Assembly (NCBI RefSeq): GCF_023630175.1
Contig: NZ_JALLIN010000006.1
Coordinates: forward strand, 62,001 to 126,000
Length of the DNA: 64,000 nt
From: Streptomyces cellostaticus
GTDB taxonomy: Bacteria > Actinomycetota > Actinomycetes > Streptomycetales > Streptomycetaceae
Direction of reading: 5' to 3'
Below the pieces are notes generated by a model. The model had not been told where the DNA came from. It made no database searches and was given only the letters and a program-made list of their open reading frames with translations. The translations under genes were made by a program, and so were the position numbers. Below are positions 1-9,175 of this stretch, piece by piece. Numbering within the stretch: position 1 is the first letter of the stretch; each line of letters opens with the position of its first letter.

Positions 1-181
1 CCGGCTACGGCCGCGCCGTCCCCGAGGCCCCGACCCGGCCGCACGGACGGCTCCTGGTGCCGCCGGGAAACCACGCCCGGCCCCAGGGCCGCGTCGACGT
101 CGGCGGAGTGCGCCGGAACGGCGCCTCCCACCGGTCCGTTCCCGAACGCCGCGCGGCCCGGGACGCCGGTCGGCGCGGCGG
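1..181. other. no gene assigned
   Basis: The window opens in GC-rich sequence. Open frames cross it on both strands, but none has a recognisable motif, a ribosome-binding site or a clear codon pattern. It lies just downstream of the TetR remnant on the minus strand, so it may be intergenic or the end of a gene that begins outside the window. Confidence 0.4.
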
Positions 182-679
182 TCACCGCGCCGCGGACCGC
201 TCGTGGGGCGCGGCCACCGGTCCCGACAGCGCGGCGGAGGCGGTGAACAGCGCACGGACGGCAGCGCGGACCTGTTCGGCGACCACGTCCGGGGTGGAGG
301 TGTCGAGCTTGCCGTCGAGGTGCAGGAACGCCAGGCCGTGGACCAGGGCCCACACCGTGGTCGACAGCGTCTGGTCGTCGGCGCCGGGGAACGCGCCGCG
401 GACGACGCCGCGGACGTACTCCGAGATCGCGGTGGTGGCGGCGACCCGTTCCTCGCTGTTCGGATCACAGGGCTCGGCGAGCATCACCCGGAACAGCGCC
501 GGGCGCTCCAGCGCGAAGCGGACGTAGGCGACGGCGATCTCCATGAGCTCATCGGGAGTCGTGGGCGCCGCGTGCGCCGCGGCCAGGTGGTCGGCCAGCT
601 CACGGTAGCCCTGCGCGGCGACCGCGGAGACGAGCGCGTCCCGGGCGGTCCGGCTGCTCCGGCGTTCAGTCGCCCGGCG
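182..679 (-). pseudogene. TetR-family regulator remnant lacking the HTH domain
   Basis: The minus-strand frame is open from a stop at 680-682 down to the TGA at 182. It reads as the ligand-binding half of a TetR regulator, with a helix around 'DALVSAVAAQGYRELADHL' and then 'YVRFALERPALFRVML', typical of WHG-type TetR C-terminal domains. The preceding 45-55-residue helix-turn-helix is absent. Instead the frame meets the stop codon of the 148-aa gene at 666. The first ATG (544) lies well inside the ligand domain and has no plausible role as a regulator start. I infer a decapitated gene, perhaps broken when the neighbouring operon arrived. It could still make a 120-aa fragment. Confidence 0.7.
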
Positions 680-1112
680 TCAGGACCGCGTAGGTGACCT
701 GGGTGCCGTCGTCCAGCCTCGTGCGGATGAACTGCTCGTTCAACGTGGGGGTCGAGTGCAGCAGGGAGACGAGCACTCCGACCGGCGCCGCCAGGAATCT
801 GATGACGCCACCGGCCGCGGTCTCGGCGAACAGTTGCTCCAGGCGTGCGAGCGAGGCCTCGGTGAGCAGTTCGGCGATGAAGTCGTCCACCTCCCTGGAG
901 CTTTCGGGTGGGCCGTTGTAGATCGTCACGTAGTAGCCGCTGCTCTGGAGCGGGCTGACGCTGATCGTGGCGTCGTCGCGGACCGGGTGCCCGGCAGGCG
1001 CCTCCCTCGGTATCGGGATCAGCGTCCCGTCCGGGTCGGGTGCCGCCTCGAACCGGTCAGCGGCGTCGGTCCGCGGACTGGGCAGGTTGTGCTGCAGTGT
1101 TTCGTCAGGCAT
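666..1112 (-). CDS. hypothetical protein, 148 aa, last gene of the large-protein operon
   Basis: I do not recognise this protein. It is soluble, acidic at the N-terminus and has no signal peptide. The middle contains a hydrophobic stretch (about residues 95-115, 'GGVIRFLAAPVGVLVSLLH') that could be a buried helix or a weak membrane segment. The ATG start is preceded by GAAGGAG at good distance. The gene begins 14 bp after the end of the 1517-aa gene on the same strand, so it is probably co-transcribed with it. Its stop falls inside the broken TetR frame. Confidence 0.65.
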   Translation of the reverse strand: MPDETLQHNLPSPRTDAADRFEAAPDPDGTLIPIPREAPAGHPVRDDATISVSPLQSSGYYVTIYNGPPESSREVDDFIAELLTEASLARLEQLFAETAAGGVIRFLAAPVGVLVSLLHSTPTLNEQFIRTRLDDGTQVTYAVLTPGD

Positions 1113-1126
1113 GGCGATCTGCTCCT

Positions 1127-4100
1127 TCAGTGGCCGTGACCGTGGTGGTCGTCCCGACGGTCGTGCCGGTTGTCGTCGTGATGGTGGTTGTCGTCGTCAT
1201 GGTCGTCCCGACGGCCGTCGCAGTCGTCGGACGAGAGGGGGAGGTCGACGGTGTCGCAGTAGATCACCGGCCCGGCCGGTGCGGACGCGGCGGCACCGTC
1301 CGCCGGGATGCCCTCGGTCTCCATGACCAGCAGGCGCAGACGGACCCCGCGCCGAACGGGCGGTACCTCGATCCGGCCGAGGTAGGAGGGCCGGTCGGAC
1401 GACTCCGCCTCGGCCGAGGCGAGTGGGGTGGCGGTGTCGTCGAGGGTCACCCACCCGAGATCCTTATCGCGGATGATGTCGTGGCGGCGCTGCAGCGTGG
1501 CGGTGATCCTCGGTGGCGGGGAATCGGTCGGGTTCCAGGAGGGCCCGGTGAGACTGACGCTGAGCGGCGGGCCGGGCCGGACCGTGAGTTCGCGGTCGGG
1601 CAGGGTCCGCACCAGGTCGGCGAGGACGACCGGGGAGATCTCGGCTCCGTCGATCGAGTGAGGCTGGTACCGGACCAGGGCGAGGCGGACGAAGGGCAGG
1701 CAGGTGTCGCCGGTGTCCAGATCCAGGTCGAAGAACCAGCGGCCGTTCCCCTCGTGGCTGCCGCCCGCCTCGTCCGTCTCGTTCCCCTCGCCCTCGTCGT
1801 CCCCGTCGAACCGCGGGGCGAAGCCCAAGACGATCACGGGGAGTTCGTGGTCGATGACCAGCCGCTTGGGCTCCCCCACCGCATTGGTGAACATCTCCGG
1901 GGTCGGGGCCACCACCGGTGCGGACCTGTGGAGGGGGTCGCGGCCCATCAGGGTGACCTTGGCGTCGCGCAGGGACTCCGGGTCACCGCCGGGCGGCTCG
2001 CCGAGGACCACACCGAGCAGTTCACCGTCCCCGGAGGACCACCAGGGGCGGCCCACGTACACACGAATGCCTCCACCGCGCCGTCGTCGGACGATGGCGC
2101 CGGACGTTCCTTGCTCCTGTTCCAGGGAGAGCGTGGGCACGCAGTACAGAATCCGCGGAGCCATGGGGGCCGCGCTGCTGAGCACCGGGTACTCCTGCGC
2201 GGCGCCCGGTACGGTCAGCTCGCTCGCGCCGGGTTCGGCGAATTCCGGCGGGAAGCAGTCACCGAACCGGCTTCCCGCCAGCGGGTGATAGCGCACCATG
2301 CGGTATCTGGTGTCGCCGAACTCGTGTTTCCCGATGAGGGGTGGGCCGCCGTCCACGGCCTCGTGCTCGGCCGCGTCGGTGCTGAAGGTGAGCATGCCGT
2401 CCCGCAGGACGGCGGACTTCCCGTCGGGGGTGCCCGCCTGGACCGCCCTCGCCGTCAGCAGTCCGAACACCGGCGTGGTCACCTCCCGGGTGGCACGTCC
2501 TTCGGGGCCCGCGTCCGTCACCTCGGTCCACTCCGCGATCAGATCGACGCGGCTCGTACTGGCCTCGTCCAGCGCGATGGCGCCGGCCAGATGCTCCGCC
2601 GTCGCCTTCTCCGGGCGTCGGGTCCTCGGCGGGAACAGGGTGAGCACGGGGGTCCTCAAGGGCTTCTCGACCGCGTGGACGAGGGTCAGCTCGTGCCAGG
2701 GAGTGAACATCCAGTGGCGACCTGCCGCGGCGAGCTGCAGCGCACGGTCCGCCTTCCGCGTCTCGTCCGCTCGCAGTGCCGCGGCCTGCTCCTCCGGCAG
2801 CGACGCGAATCCCGCCGCCGGCGTCGTCGGCTCACGGCACCAGGAAGCCATGCCCATGAGGTTCTCGTCGAAGTCGATGCCGGAGCACACCCGGACGGTG
2901 GCCACGGCCCCCTTGGGCAGCGACACGGTCAGCACCCGGGACGCCTCGTCGAAGCGGGGCGGCGCGGTGCCCTCGGTCAGCCGCAGCCGGAAGGACTTCG
3001 GCCGGTGCCAGACATCGCCGTCCCAGGGGACGAGGAACGGATGACCGGCGGGCATTCCCGGCAGATCGAACAGGGCGGCCGCCCGGGCCAGGGGGTCGGG
3101 CAGACCACGCATGTCGACCCGCTCGCCGGTGTGCAGCGCGATCACCGCCGGGTGCTCGGGGTCCGCCGCCGGTGACTCGACGGGCTCCAGACGGACGTCC
3201 GGGCCGGGGTCGTCCAGGGAATCGCTCTCACGTACGGCCAGTTCGTACACCGCGTTCTGCACGGCGGGATCGGCGGAGCCGATGGCCTCGTCCAGCAGCC
3301 CGTGCCATTCCACGCACTGCAGTGCCACCTTGGGCGCCACCACATGGCGTTCGTCGATTCCCCGGTAGGGGCGGTGTCCCTTCTCGACGACCGGAGGCAA
3401 CCGATTGAACTCCGCGGCGTACTGCTCCGCCGTCCTGCCGCCGGCAGGGGGCTGCCGCGAGCTCGGGGGGCAGTCGACGACGGTGAAGCCTGCTCTGAGG
3501 CCCAGGCTCGTGAGGGACTCGCAGCCGGGTATGCCGTCCGCGTCGCTCCCGGCGAAACCCTGCCTGCGTTGCTCCGCGGCGTAGACGCCCTTCGTCAGCC
3601 TCCCGAAGTAGCCGTCCGCGCCGCCCGGGATGTCGTGGCCCAGGGCCAGGAGCGCCCTCTGGACGACGGCGACGTCGGCGTTCCTCAGTTCGGGCCGGAC
3701 ATGGGCCAGCGAGATGGACGTCCCGCTCCCCACCGGGCCGGGCGGAGCCGCCGGTGGCGGCCGGTCCCCCGGCGTGCTGCGGATGACCATGCGGAAGGTG
3801 GAGGCCCCCTCGCCGAGCGGCAGTCGTGGTACCACCGCCGGCGCCGACACGGCCTCGAATCGCTGGAAGAGCAGCGGCCGGTCGGGGATCGCCACTTCGG
3901 GCAGGTGCATCAGGGCGTCGGCCTGCTCGAGGTCGAGGCCGCGGCCGGCCAGGTCGACCGTACGCAGCCGCACCCGGTACCCGTGCAGGTACCGAAGGAC
4001 CGGCAGTGAACCGCGCCCCGCCCTGACAGTGATCTCCAGCGGTACTCCCGGTGGCGCCTCGCTCCTGAGCGGCACCGGGGGGTTGGGGGGCCGATGGCTG

Positions 4101-5680
4101 TCGGGATCCCCCTCGTCGGTGTCCAGCACGAGGCCCGGGAACGGAGCGGACAAGGACCAGCCGCGCCAGGCGGCCACCGGTTCGGGTATGTGCAGCGCCG
4201 AAACGTTCGGCGGGGAGACCGCGTGGGTCTGGAAGAAGCCCTCGTCGGAGACCGTCAGCAGGAGCGGCCCACCGCGAGGTTTCCGGTACTCCACGTCTCT
4301 CGCGTGCAGCGAGAACCAGGCGTTCCGCTGCTCGTCCCAGACGTCCATGCGGTGACCGCGGACCAGGTCCCGCGCGGCCAGCACGGGCGGGGTCGGCCGG
4401 TCTTCGGGGGTGTCGGGACTCCCGAGGTTCCGGGGAGCCCGGCCGTCCTGCTCCTTCTGGTGGGCGACCACGACCCGGAGCAGCTCGTTCTGGGAGCCCG
4501 CCTTGGCCAACTCCGGCTGCAGGGCGTTCATACGCCCGTCCCGGACCAGGGAGATACCGGGGTTGCGCATCGGGGACAGCCCTGTGGCGTCCTTGGACAC
4601 CCCCACCATCTTGAGCGCGGCGCCATCGACGTCCGCCTGTTCCAGGGAGAAGTTCGTCGTGAACTCCTCCAGACCCCGGGAGGGCGCCGACAGTGCTGTC
4701 CGAGCCGTGGGCGGGTCGTCGTCGGGAGGTGGCTGCGCGGCGAGAAAGACACGACGGCCGGGATCGTCCGGACGCGGCGAGAGGGGATCCGCGCCGAAGT
4801 AGTAGCGGGTGAGGCAGGCGACGTCGTACGAGTGGGGGGCCAGTGCCGAGACCCAGTGGGGGACGACCGTCAGCAACCGCTCGCCGTCGGACATGGGCAG
4901 CCCCGGCACCTCGAAGGTCAGGACCAGTCCGAGGTGCTGGAGCAGCACGGGGTGGTCGCCGAGTGAGCCGAGCATCGTGTGGAAGTCGGGACACGGCGGG
5001 GAGGGTGGCCCGGGTTGCTCCTCGGTACCGGCCGCGGGCGGTTCACCGAACGGGGACTCCGCGGCCACCGCTGTCTCCAGCCGGGCCGCGGGTCCGGCAG
5101 CCGTCGAGGGGAGGAAGAACGCGTGCAGCGCCCGCAGTTGCGGAGGTACCGCGTCGGCATCGGTGGCGTCAGGCCCGCCCTCGGCGTGGCTCCTCGCCTG
5201 GGGCCCGGCGAGGAGCGTGGACCGTGAGCGCAGCAGTTCCCTTGTCGCAGGCGGGGCCTGCGAGTGGTCTCTCGCCGCCGCGGCGTAGACGTCTCTGGTG
5301 TACGTGCGGACCCCTTGAGCCGAGTAGCTGGTCAAGTGCTGCTCGGGCGGGTCGGGGTAGGGATCGAGCCGGGTGCCGCCGTCGAAAAGGCTCGTCCACA
5401 GGTTCGAGTTCGGTTCCGGGAGCTGTGGCCGGAGCGGATCGGTGAAGGGCACGGGCGTGGCCTTGGGGTCACTGGTGGTGGCGAACACGAAGGTGGCGGA
5501 CATGACCGTGTGCGGCCAGTCGTGGAAGTCCCTGAAGCCGCTCAGCGTCGGGTTCGGCCCCTCTTCCGGGTAGAGCCGCGGCGTCACGAACACCGACACC
5601 TGTGCCCGGGTACCGTCCTGCGTAAGCCCCGCCGGGAGGACCGTCCAGTTGATGTGCTGTTCGAGGGGCATGGGCATCAC
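1127..5680 (-). CDS. giant protein with internal peptidoglycan-binding domain, 1517 aa
   Basis: I cannot assign a family to most of this protein. It has no signal peptide and no clear membrane segment. Around residues 660-733 is a peptidoglycan-binding (PGB_1-like) module with 'VVQRALLALGHDIPGG' and 'DADGIPG', closely resembling the N-terminal domain of the M23 peptidase encoded at 11530-12192. The last 36 residues are almost entirely Asp, His, Arg and Asn (for example 'DDHDDDNHHHDD'), a possible metal-binding or phase-separating tail. The GTG start overlaps the upstream stop (GTGA), and ATG at codon 2 is equally possible. The overlap implies translational coupling to the 1075-aa gene. A cell-wall-associated structural or effector role is inference only. 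Confidence 0.75.
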   Translation of the reverse strand: MMPMPLEQHINWTVLPAGLTQDGTRAQVSVFVTPRLYPEEGPNPTLSGFRDFHDWPHTVMSATFVFATTSDPKATPVPFTDPLRPQLPEPNSNLWTSLFDGGTRLDPYPDPPEQHLTSYSAQGVRTYTRDVYAAAARDHSQAPPATRELLRSRSTLLAGPQARSHAEGGPDATDADAVPPQLRALHAFFLPSTAAGPAARLETAVAAESPFGEPPAAGTEEQPGPPSPPCPDFHTMLGSLGDHPVLLQHLGLVLTFEVPGLPMSDGERLLTVVPHWVSALAPHSYDVACLTRYYFGADPLSPRPDDPGRRVFLAAQPPPDDDPPTARTALSAPSRGLEEFTTNFSLEQADVDGAALKMVGVSKDATGLSPMRNPGISLVRDGRMNALQPELAKAGSQNELLRVVVAHQKEQDGRAPRNLGSPDTPEDRPTPPVLAARDLVRGHRMDVWDEQRNAWFSLHARDVEYRKPRGGPLLLTVSDEGFFQTHAVSPPNVSALHIPEPVAAWRGWSLSAPFPGLVLDTDEGDPDSHRPPNPPVPLRSEAPPGVPLEITVRAGRGSLPVLRYLHGYRVRLRTVDLAGRGLDLEQADALMHLPEVAIPDRPLLFQRFEAVSAPAVVPRLPLGEGASTFRMVIRSTPGDRPPPAAPPGPVGSGTSISLAHVRPELRNADVAVVQRALLALGHDIPGGADGYFGRLTKGVYAAEQRRQGFAGSDADGIPGCESLTSLGLRAGFTVVDCPPSSRQPPAGGRTAEQYAAEFNRLPPVVEKGHRPYRGIDERHVVAPKVALQCVEWHGLLDEAIGSADPAVQNAVYELAVRESDSLDDPGPDVRLEPVESPAADPEHPAVIALHTGERVDMRGLPDPLARAAALFDLPGMPAGHPFLVPWDGDVWHRPKSFRLRLTEGTAPPRFDEASRVLTVSLPKGAVATVRVCSGIDFDENLMGMASWCREPTTPAAGFASLPEEQAAALRADETRKADRALQLAAAGRHWMFTPWHELTLVHAVEKPLRTPVLTLFPPRTRRPEKATAEHLAGAIALDEASTSRVDLIAEWTEVTDAGPEGRATREVTTPVFGLLTARAVQAGTPDGKSAVLRDGMLTFSTDAAEHEAVDGGPPLIGKHEFGDTRYRMVRYHPLAGSRFGDCFPPEFAEPGASELTVPGAAQEYPVLSSAAPMAPRILYCVPTLSLEQEQGTSGAIVRRRRGGGIRVYVGRPWWSSGDGELLGVVLGEPPGGDPESLRDAKVTLMGRDPLHRSAPVVAPTPEMFTNAVGEPKRLVIDHELPVIVLGFAPRFDGDDEGEGNETDEAGGSHEGNGRWFFDLDLDTGDTCLPFVRLALVRYQPHSIDGAEISPVVLADLVRTLPDRELTVRPGPPLSVSLTGPSWNPTDSPPPRITATLQRRHDIIRDKDLGWVTLDDTATPLASAEAESSDRPSYLGRIEVPPVRRGVRLRLLVMETEGIPADGAAASAPAGPVIYCDTVDLPLSSDDCDGRRDDHDDDNHHHDDNRHDRRDDHHGHGH

Positions 5681-8600
5681 CCGTCGGCTTGGGGGGCGTA
5701 GGCCCCGCAGAAATCGCGCCAGTGCTCCAGCGGGACGCAGTCCGCGAAGGACGGGTCACCCGGGGCGCCGGAGAAGCTCCGTTCGAGTTCGAGCGTCACG
5801 GACTTGCTGAAGAAGGCGATCCGCACGCTGACGGTGAGCGTGCCCCGGCCGCGGACCACTGATTGGTGTCCGTGTTTCTCGTAGCGGAGCTCGAGGTTGA
5901 ACTCGACGGAGACCGTGACGATGCCCAGCACGCAGAGGAAGCCGCTGCAGCGCAGGTAGCCGGTGAGCGAGACCCTGTCCTGCGTGGCCGGTGTGTCCCC
6001 CTGCTGCGGCCTGCCCGTCTCGAGCGTGAAGAGAATGCCGGCCATGATGGAGACCCCGCCGCTCGCGACCCCGAGGTCCAGTGCGGCGGCGCCACCGAAC
6101 TCGATCGCGCCCTCTATGCGCCGTGGGCCGGTGGTGTCGACCTCCATGGTGAAGTAGCCGCCGCCCCCCAGAAGGGACACGGTGACGTGGAAGGGATGCT
6201 GCGGCTCGGCGACGGAGAAGCTGAACGAGACGGGCTGGTCGTAGTCGAAAGGGATCCTCACTTCGGCGGCCAGCGAGAGGTTGGAGAGCGTGAAGACACC
6301 GATCGGAAGGGTCGGTACCGCGAACCTGTAGCCCGCCCGGACACCGGTCCCGTCGACGTCCACGTAGGCGCCCGAGCCGAAGACATCGGCGGGCAGGGCG
6401 CTGCGCAGGGTGTTGATGAACTCCAGGTCGTTCTCGAAGCTCAGCCTCACGCCGTCGGCCGTGACCTCGGGCTTCTTGCCCGGTCCGGTCCTGAACGTCA
6501 GCTCGTCGAAGTGCACTTGGGCGATGTCGAGGAAGTCCAGTGCGAAGTCGGTCAGCGTGCCCCGCACGGTGGACGTGTCGGCGCTGCCCTGCGCGCGGAT
6601 CGTCCGGGCGTCCAGCGTCAGCGTGGAGTTCTCCACGATGACCGGCAGCGGCGACGTGCCGGGCTCCGGATCCGGTCTGCGGCCGAGTCTGGTCTTCCAC
6701 ACGTAGCGCAACTCCTTGCCCTGGACGTCCGGCAGGTCACGGACACGCAGAACCGGTGCCGACAGCACGGCGTCCGTGGCACCGAGGATGCTGTCGATCC
6801 GCTCATCGTCCAGGTTCTGCACCGTTCCGGCGTGGGGGACGTCCTGCAGGAACACGTCCAGGGGAACCGTGCCGAGCAGTCGGGCTCCCGCGAACAGCTT
6901 CCTGATGTCCCCGATGTCCTCGCCCGCCCGGTAGACGTCGGGGACGACACCCGCCTGGGCCGTGATCAACTGCAGTTCGCTCCTGGGGCTGGCGACGCCA
7001 CCGGCCTGCTCGGCCCCGAAGGCGACCGGGACCGGGGTCTCGAGATCGAGGTAGGCGCCCGCCGGGTGGCCCTCCATGGTCCGCTCGAGGTAGGTGGGGT
7101 TGAACTTGACCGCTCGGTAACCGCCATCGCCGGTGAACTGCTCGACGGCGGGGACGCGTACGTTCGCCTTCCGCACGTAGGGCGTACCCACCCTGCGGAG
7201 GTCGAAGGTCAGGTCGTCGACCGGATGGCTGGTGCTGCCGGGCGCGCCCACGGGTGGCGCGGCCATGGCCATCACCTGGCCGTCCAGTTCGCCCTTCAGG
7301 CCATCGGGCTTCTCCCCGAGCAGTCTCGCCACCAGTTGCTCGGTGCCGATGGGCCGGTGCTCGCCGTTCGGCAGGGGCGCGTCCGGGTCGACGAGCTGTC
7401 CGTCGGGCACGTAGATCAGCGGCATCCTGAGGCCGACCTTCCTGCCCTCGTGGTCCGTGCCGATCAGCGTGAACTGGTAGTCCTGCCCGCCGCCGGCGAG
7501 CCTCACCCAGAAGGCGACGTCGTCGACGAGCGGCGCGTCCGGATCAGGCTGCTTCGAAGCCGTGGCCGGCGGCATGATCAGCGGCGTGACGCGATCGGTG
7601 ACGCGCAGGGTGGTGAAGGGCATCTCCCGCCCCCCGTGCGGGTAGTCGCCCGCTTCGTACGCGACCTCCGGCTCCTTGACGATAATGCGGTCCTCCCGTC
7701 GCAGGTAGGCGACGATTCCGCCGTGCGGGTCCGCGGCGAACACCCGCCGGAACTCCGCAACGTGTGAGGCACGGTGCTTGGTGCACAGGCGGCCGCGGGT
7801 GACGACGCGCACGTACTGGTCGCGTCCCAGTCCCGTGATGTGGTCGTACATCTCAAGATCGGGGCAGTGCCGCCCGGCCGCGGGGTAGCGTTGCACGTCG
7901 CCTGCGAGCGGTGCCTCCCAGGCACCGTGCAGATGGGCGGACGCGCCGAGCGGCGTGACGATGAACTGTTCCGAGTGCAGCGGCTCGCTGGGGACCTGGA
8001 TGGGGGGACCGGTCGGTGGCACGAGTTCGGCGCGGCTGGTGAGGGTGACGATGTCCTCCCGCTGCCTGTCGCCGAGGGAGCCGATCCCGAGGTGCGGACT
8101 CCGGTCCGGCACGGTGGCGAAGGCCCGCAGCAGCACGTCCCCACCCCGGGTCGACCGCAGCCGCGCGTGCCACAACGCGGTGCGCCCGTCGGCCCGATGA
8201 GGTGCCGGTCTGGTCAGCCAGTCCACCGGCCCGTCGTAGGTGATCAGCAACCGGGTGGGAAATTCGAGGACGCTTCCGGGAACTCCCTGGAAGCCCGTCG
8301 CCCCCGCGGCACCGGCGCGCAGGCCGGTCAGGTCCGACAACGGCACGAGTCGGTTCCAGTCGAGCAACGCCTCCAGCGAGAGGTCCAGACCGTTCGGGTC
8401 TGCCGGCACCGAGAACGACAGCGTCGTCGGGCCGGCGGTGCGGGCCGTGACCGAGGCCGACGGGGCCGGGGTGGCCGCCGGGAAGGCCTGCTCCATGACG
8501 TGCTGCGGTGGCAGCACGGCCAGAACGAATGCCGGGGTACCGGGAATCCGCGGCACCAGACGAGAGCCGTCCCTGCGCAGGTTGATCAGGCTGATGTCGA

Positions 8601-8904
8601 CGACGAGCATGTCCGCCGGCCGCACCACCCGGAACGGCCCCTCGGCACTGTCCTCGGTGCGTGCCGGACCGGGGTCCGGGCGCCTGTCGCGAGGGCCACC
8701 GGGCCCGTCCCCGCGGGGCTCCCGCCCGCTGTCGGGGTCCCGGTCGCCGCCGGAGCGCCTGCCCCGGCCCGAGCCACCGCGGAAGGCGCCACCACCGCCG
8801 TGATCACCTTGACGGCCCTGAAGGCCCTGGCGGCCTTGGGCGGCATGGTCGCGGAGGTCGTGGCAGAGCTTCAAGACCACGGGAAGCGTCGTGTGGAGAG
8901 CCAT
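5677..8904 (-). CDS. giant hypothetical protein, 1075 aa
   Basis: First gene of the minus-strand operon and of unknown function. Residues 20-85 are a Gly/Arg/Asp-rich low-complexity stretch with collagen-like spacing. The rest looks like a soluble, beta-rich protein. The C-terminal third (about 760-1050) has alternating hydrophobic strands with 'GGGGYFTMEVDTTGP' and 'GGVSIMAGILFTLETG', suggestive of a beta-barrel or beta-sandwich. There is no signal peptide. The ATG at 8904 has ACGAGG nine bases upstream. Codon use in the low-complexity stretch is weaker than elsewhere, so a later start near 8612 is conceivable. The stop overlaps the next start by 4 bp. Confidence 0.75.
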   Translation of the reverse strand: MALHTTLPVVLKLCHDLRDHAAQGRQGLQGRQGDHGGGGAFRGGSGRGRRSGGDRDPDSGREPRGDGPGGPRDRRPDPGPARTEDSAEGPFRVVRPADMLVVDISLINLRRDGSRLVPRIPGTPAFVLAVLPPQHVMEQAFPAATPAPSASVTARTAGPTTLSFSVPADPNGLDLSLEALLDWNRLVPLSDLTGLRAGAAGATGFQGVPGSVLEFPTRLLITYDGPVDWLTRPAPHRADGRTALWHARLRSTRGGDVLLRAFATVPDRSPHLGIGSLGDRQREDIVTLTSRAELVPPTGPPIQVPSEPLHSEQFIVTPLGASAHLHGAWEAPLAGDVQRYPAAGRHCPDLEMYDHITGLGRDQYVRVVTRGRLCTKHRASHVAEFRRVFAADPHGGIVAYLRREDRIIVKEPEVAYEAGDYPHGGREMPFTTLRVTDRVTPLIMPPATASKQPDPDAPLVDDVAFWVRLAGGGQDYQFTLIGTDHEGRKVGLRMPLIYVPDGQLVDPDAPLPNGEHRPIGTEQLVARLLGEKPDGLKGELDGQVMAMAAPPVGAPGSTSHPVDDLTFDLRRVGTPYVRKANVRVPAVEQFTGDGGYRAVKFNPTYLERTMEGHPAGAYLDLETPVPVAFGAEQAGGVASPRSELQLITAQAGVVPDVYRAGEDIGDIRKLFAGARLLGTVPLDVFLQDVPHAGTVQNLDDERIDSILGATDAVLSAPVLRVRDLPDVQGKELRYVWKTRLGRRPDPEPGTSPLPVIVENSTLTLDARTIRAQGSADTSTVRGTLTDFALDFLDIAQVHFDELTFRTGPGKKPEVTADGVRLSFENDLEFINTLRSALPADVFGSGAYVDVDGTGVRAGYRFAVPTLPIGVFTLSNLSLAAEVRIPFDYDQPVSFSFSVAEPQHPFHVTVSLLGGGGYFTMEVDTTGPRRIEGAIEFGGAAALDLGVASGGVSIMAGILFTLETGRPQQGDTPATQDRVSLTGYLRCSGFLCVLGIVTVSVEFNLELRYEKHGHQSVVRGRGTLTVSVRIAFFSKSVTLELERSFSGAPGDPSFADCVPLEHWRDFCGAYAPQADG

Positions 8905-9175
8905 GGGCGAACGCCTCGTTCGAGTTCGAGATGACGATCTACGAGGTCGTGTGAATCAAGGGCGGCGCGCGACGGCGCGGCTCACCTCTCCCACGATTTT
9001 CACCCCGGCGGCGTCTCCCTGCCACTGGAGCGGGACCACCGCGGTAGTAGGTTTCACAGTCAACCAGTGACGCTTCAAATAGATATGACGTCCCGTCAGC
9101 CGAGGCGGCCCTGCGCCGTTCACGAAGTTGCGGCGCCCGTCCGTACCGGCCGAGACTGAGGACGAGAGGCGCAAG
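8905..9175. promoter_or_regulatory. divergent promoter region between the giant-protein operon and the SARP gene
   Basis: This spacer contains the least GC-rich stretch nearby (about 9050-9090). A TAGATA sequence at 9080-9085 could serve as a -10 box toward the SARP gene. I could not find a convincing -35 on either strand, nor a clean set of 11-bp repeats like those at 9889-9917. The coordinates therefore mark a region and not defined sites. Confidence 0.4.

Noticed and set aside
57-697. Plus-strand open frames at the window start
   Set aside because: They overlap the TetR remnant antisense, are Arg/Gly-rich and have no motif or ribosome-binding site; typical high-GC shadow frames.
1140-1215. 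CRISPR-like repeated GTCGTC tract
   Set aside because: The repetition comes from Asp/His codons of the giant protein tail; there are no spacers or uniform repeats.
9061-9090. SARP-type repeats in the divergent promoter of the SARP gene
   Set aside because: TGACG occurs twice but 18 bp apart, with no third copy and no 11-bp period, unlike 9889-9917.
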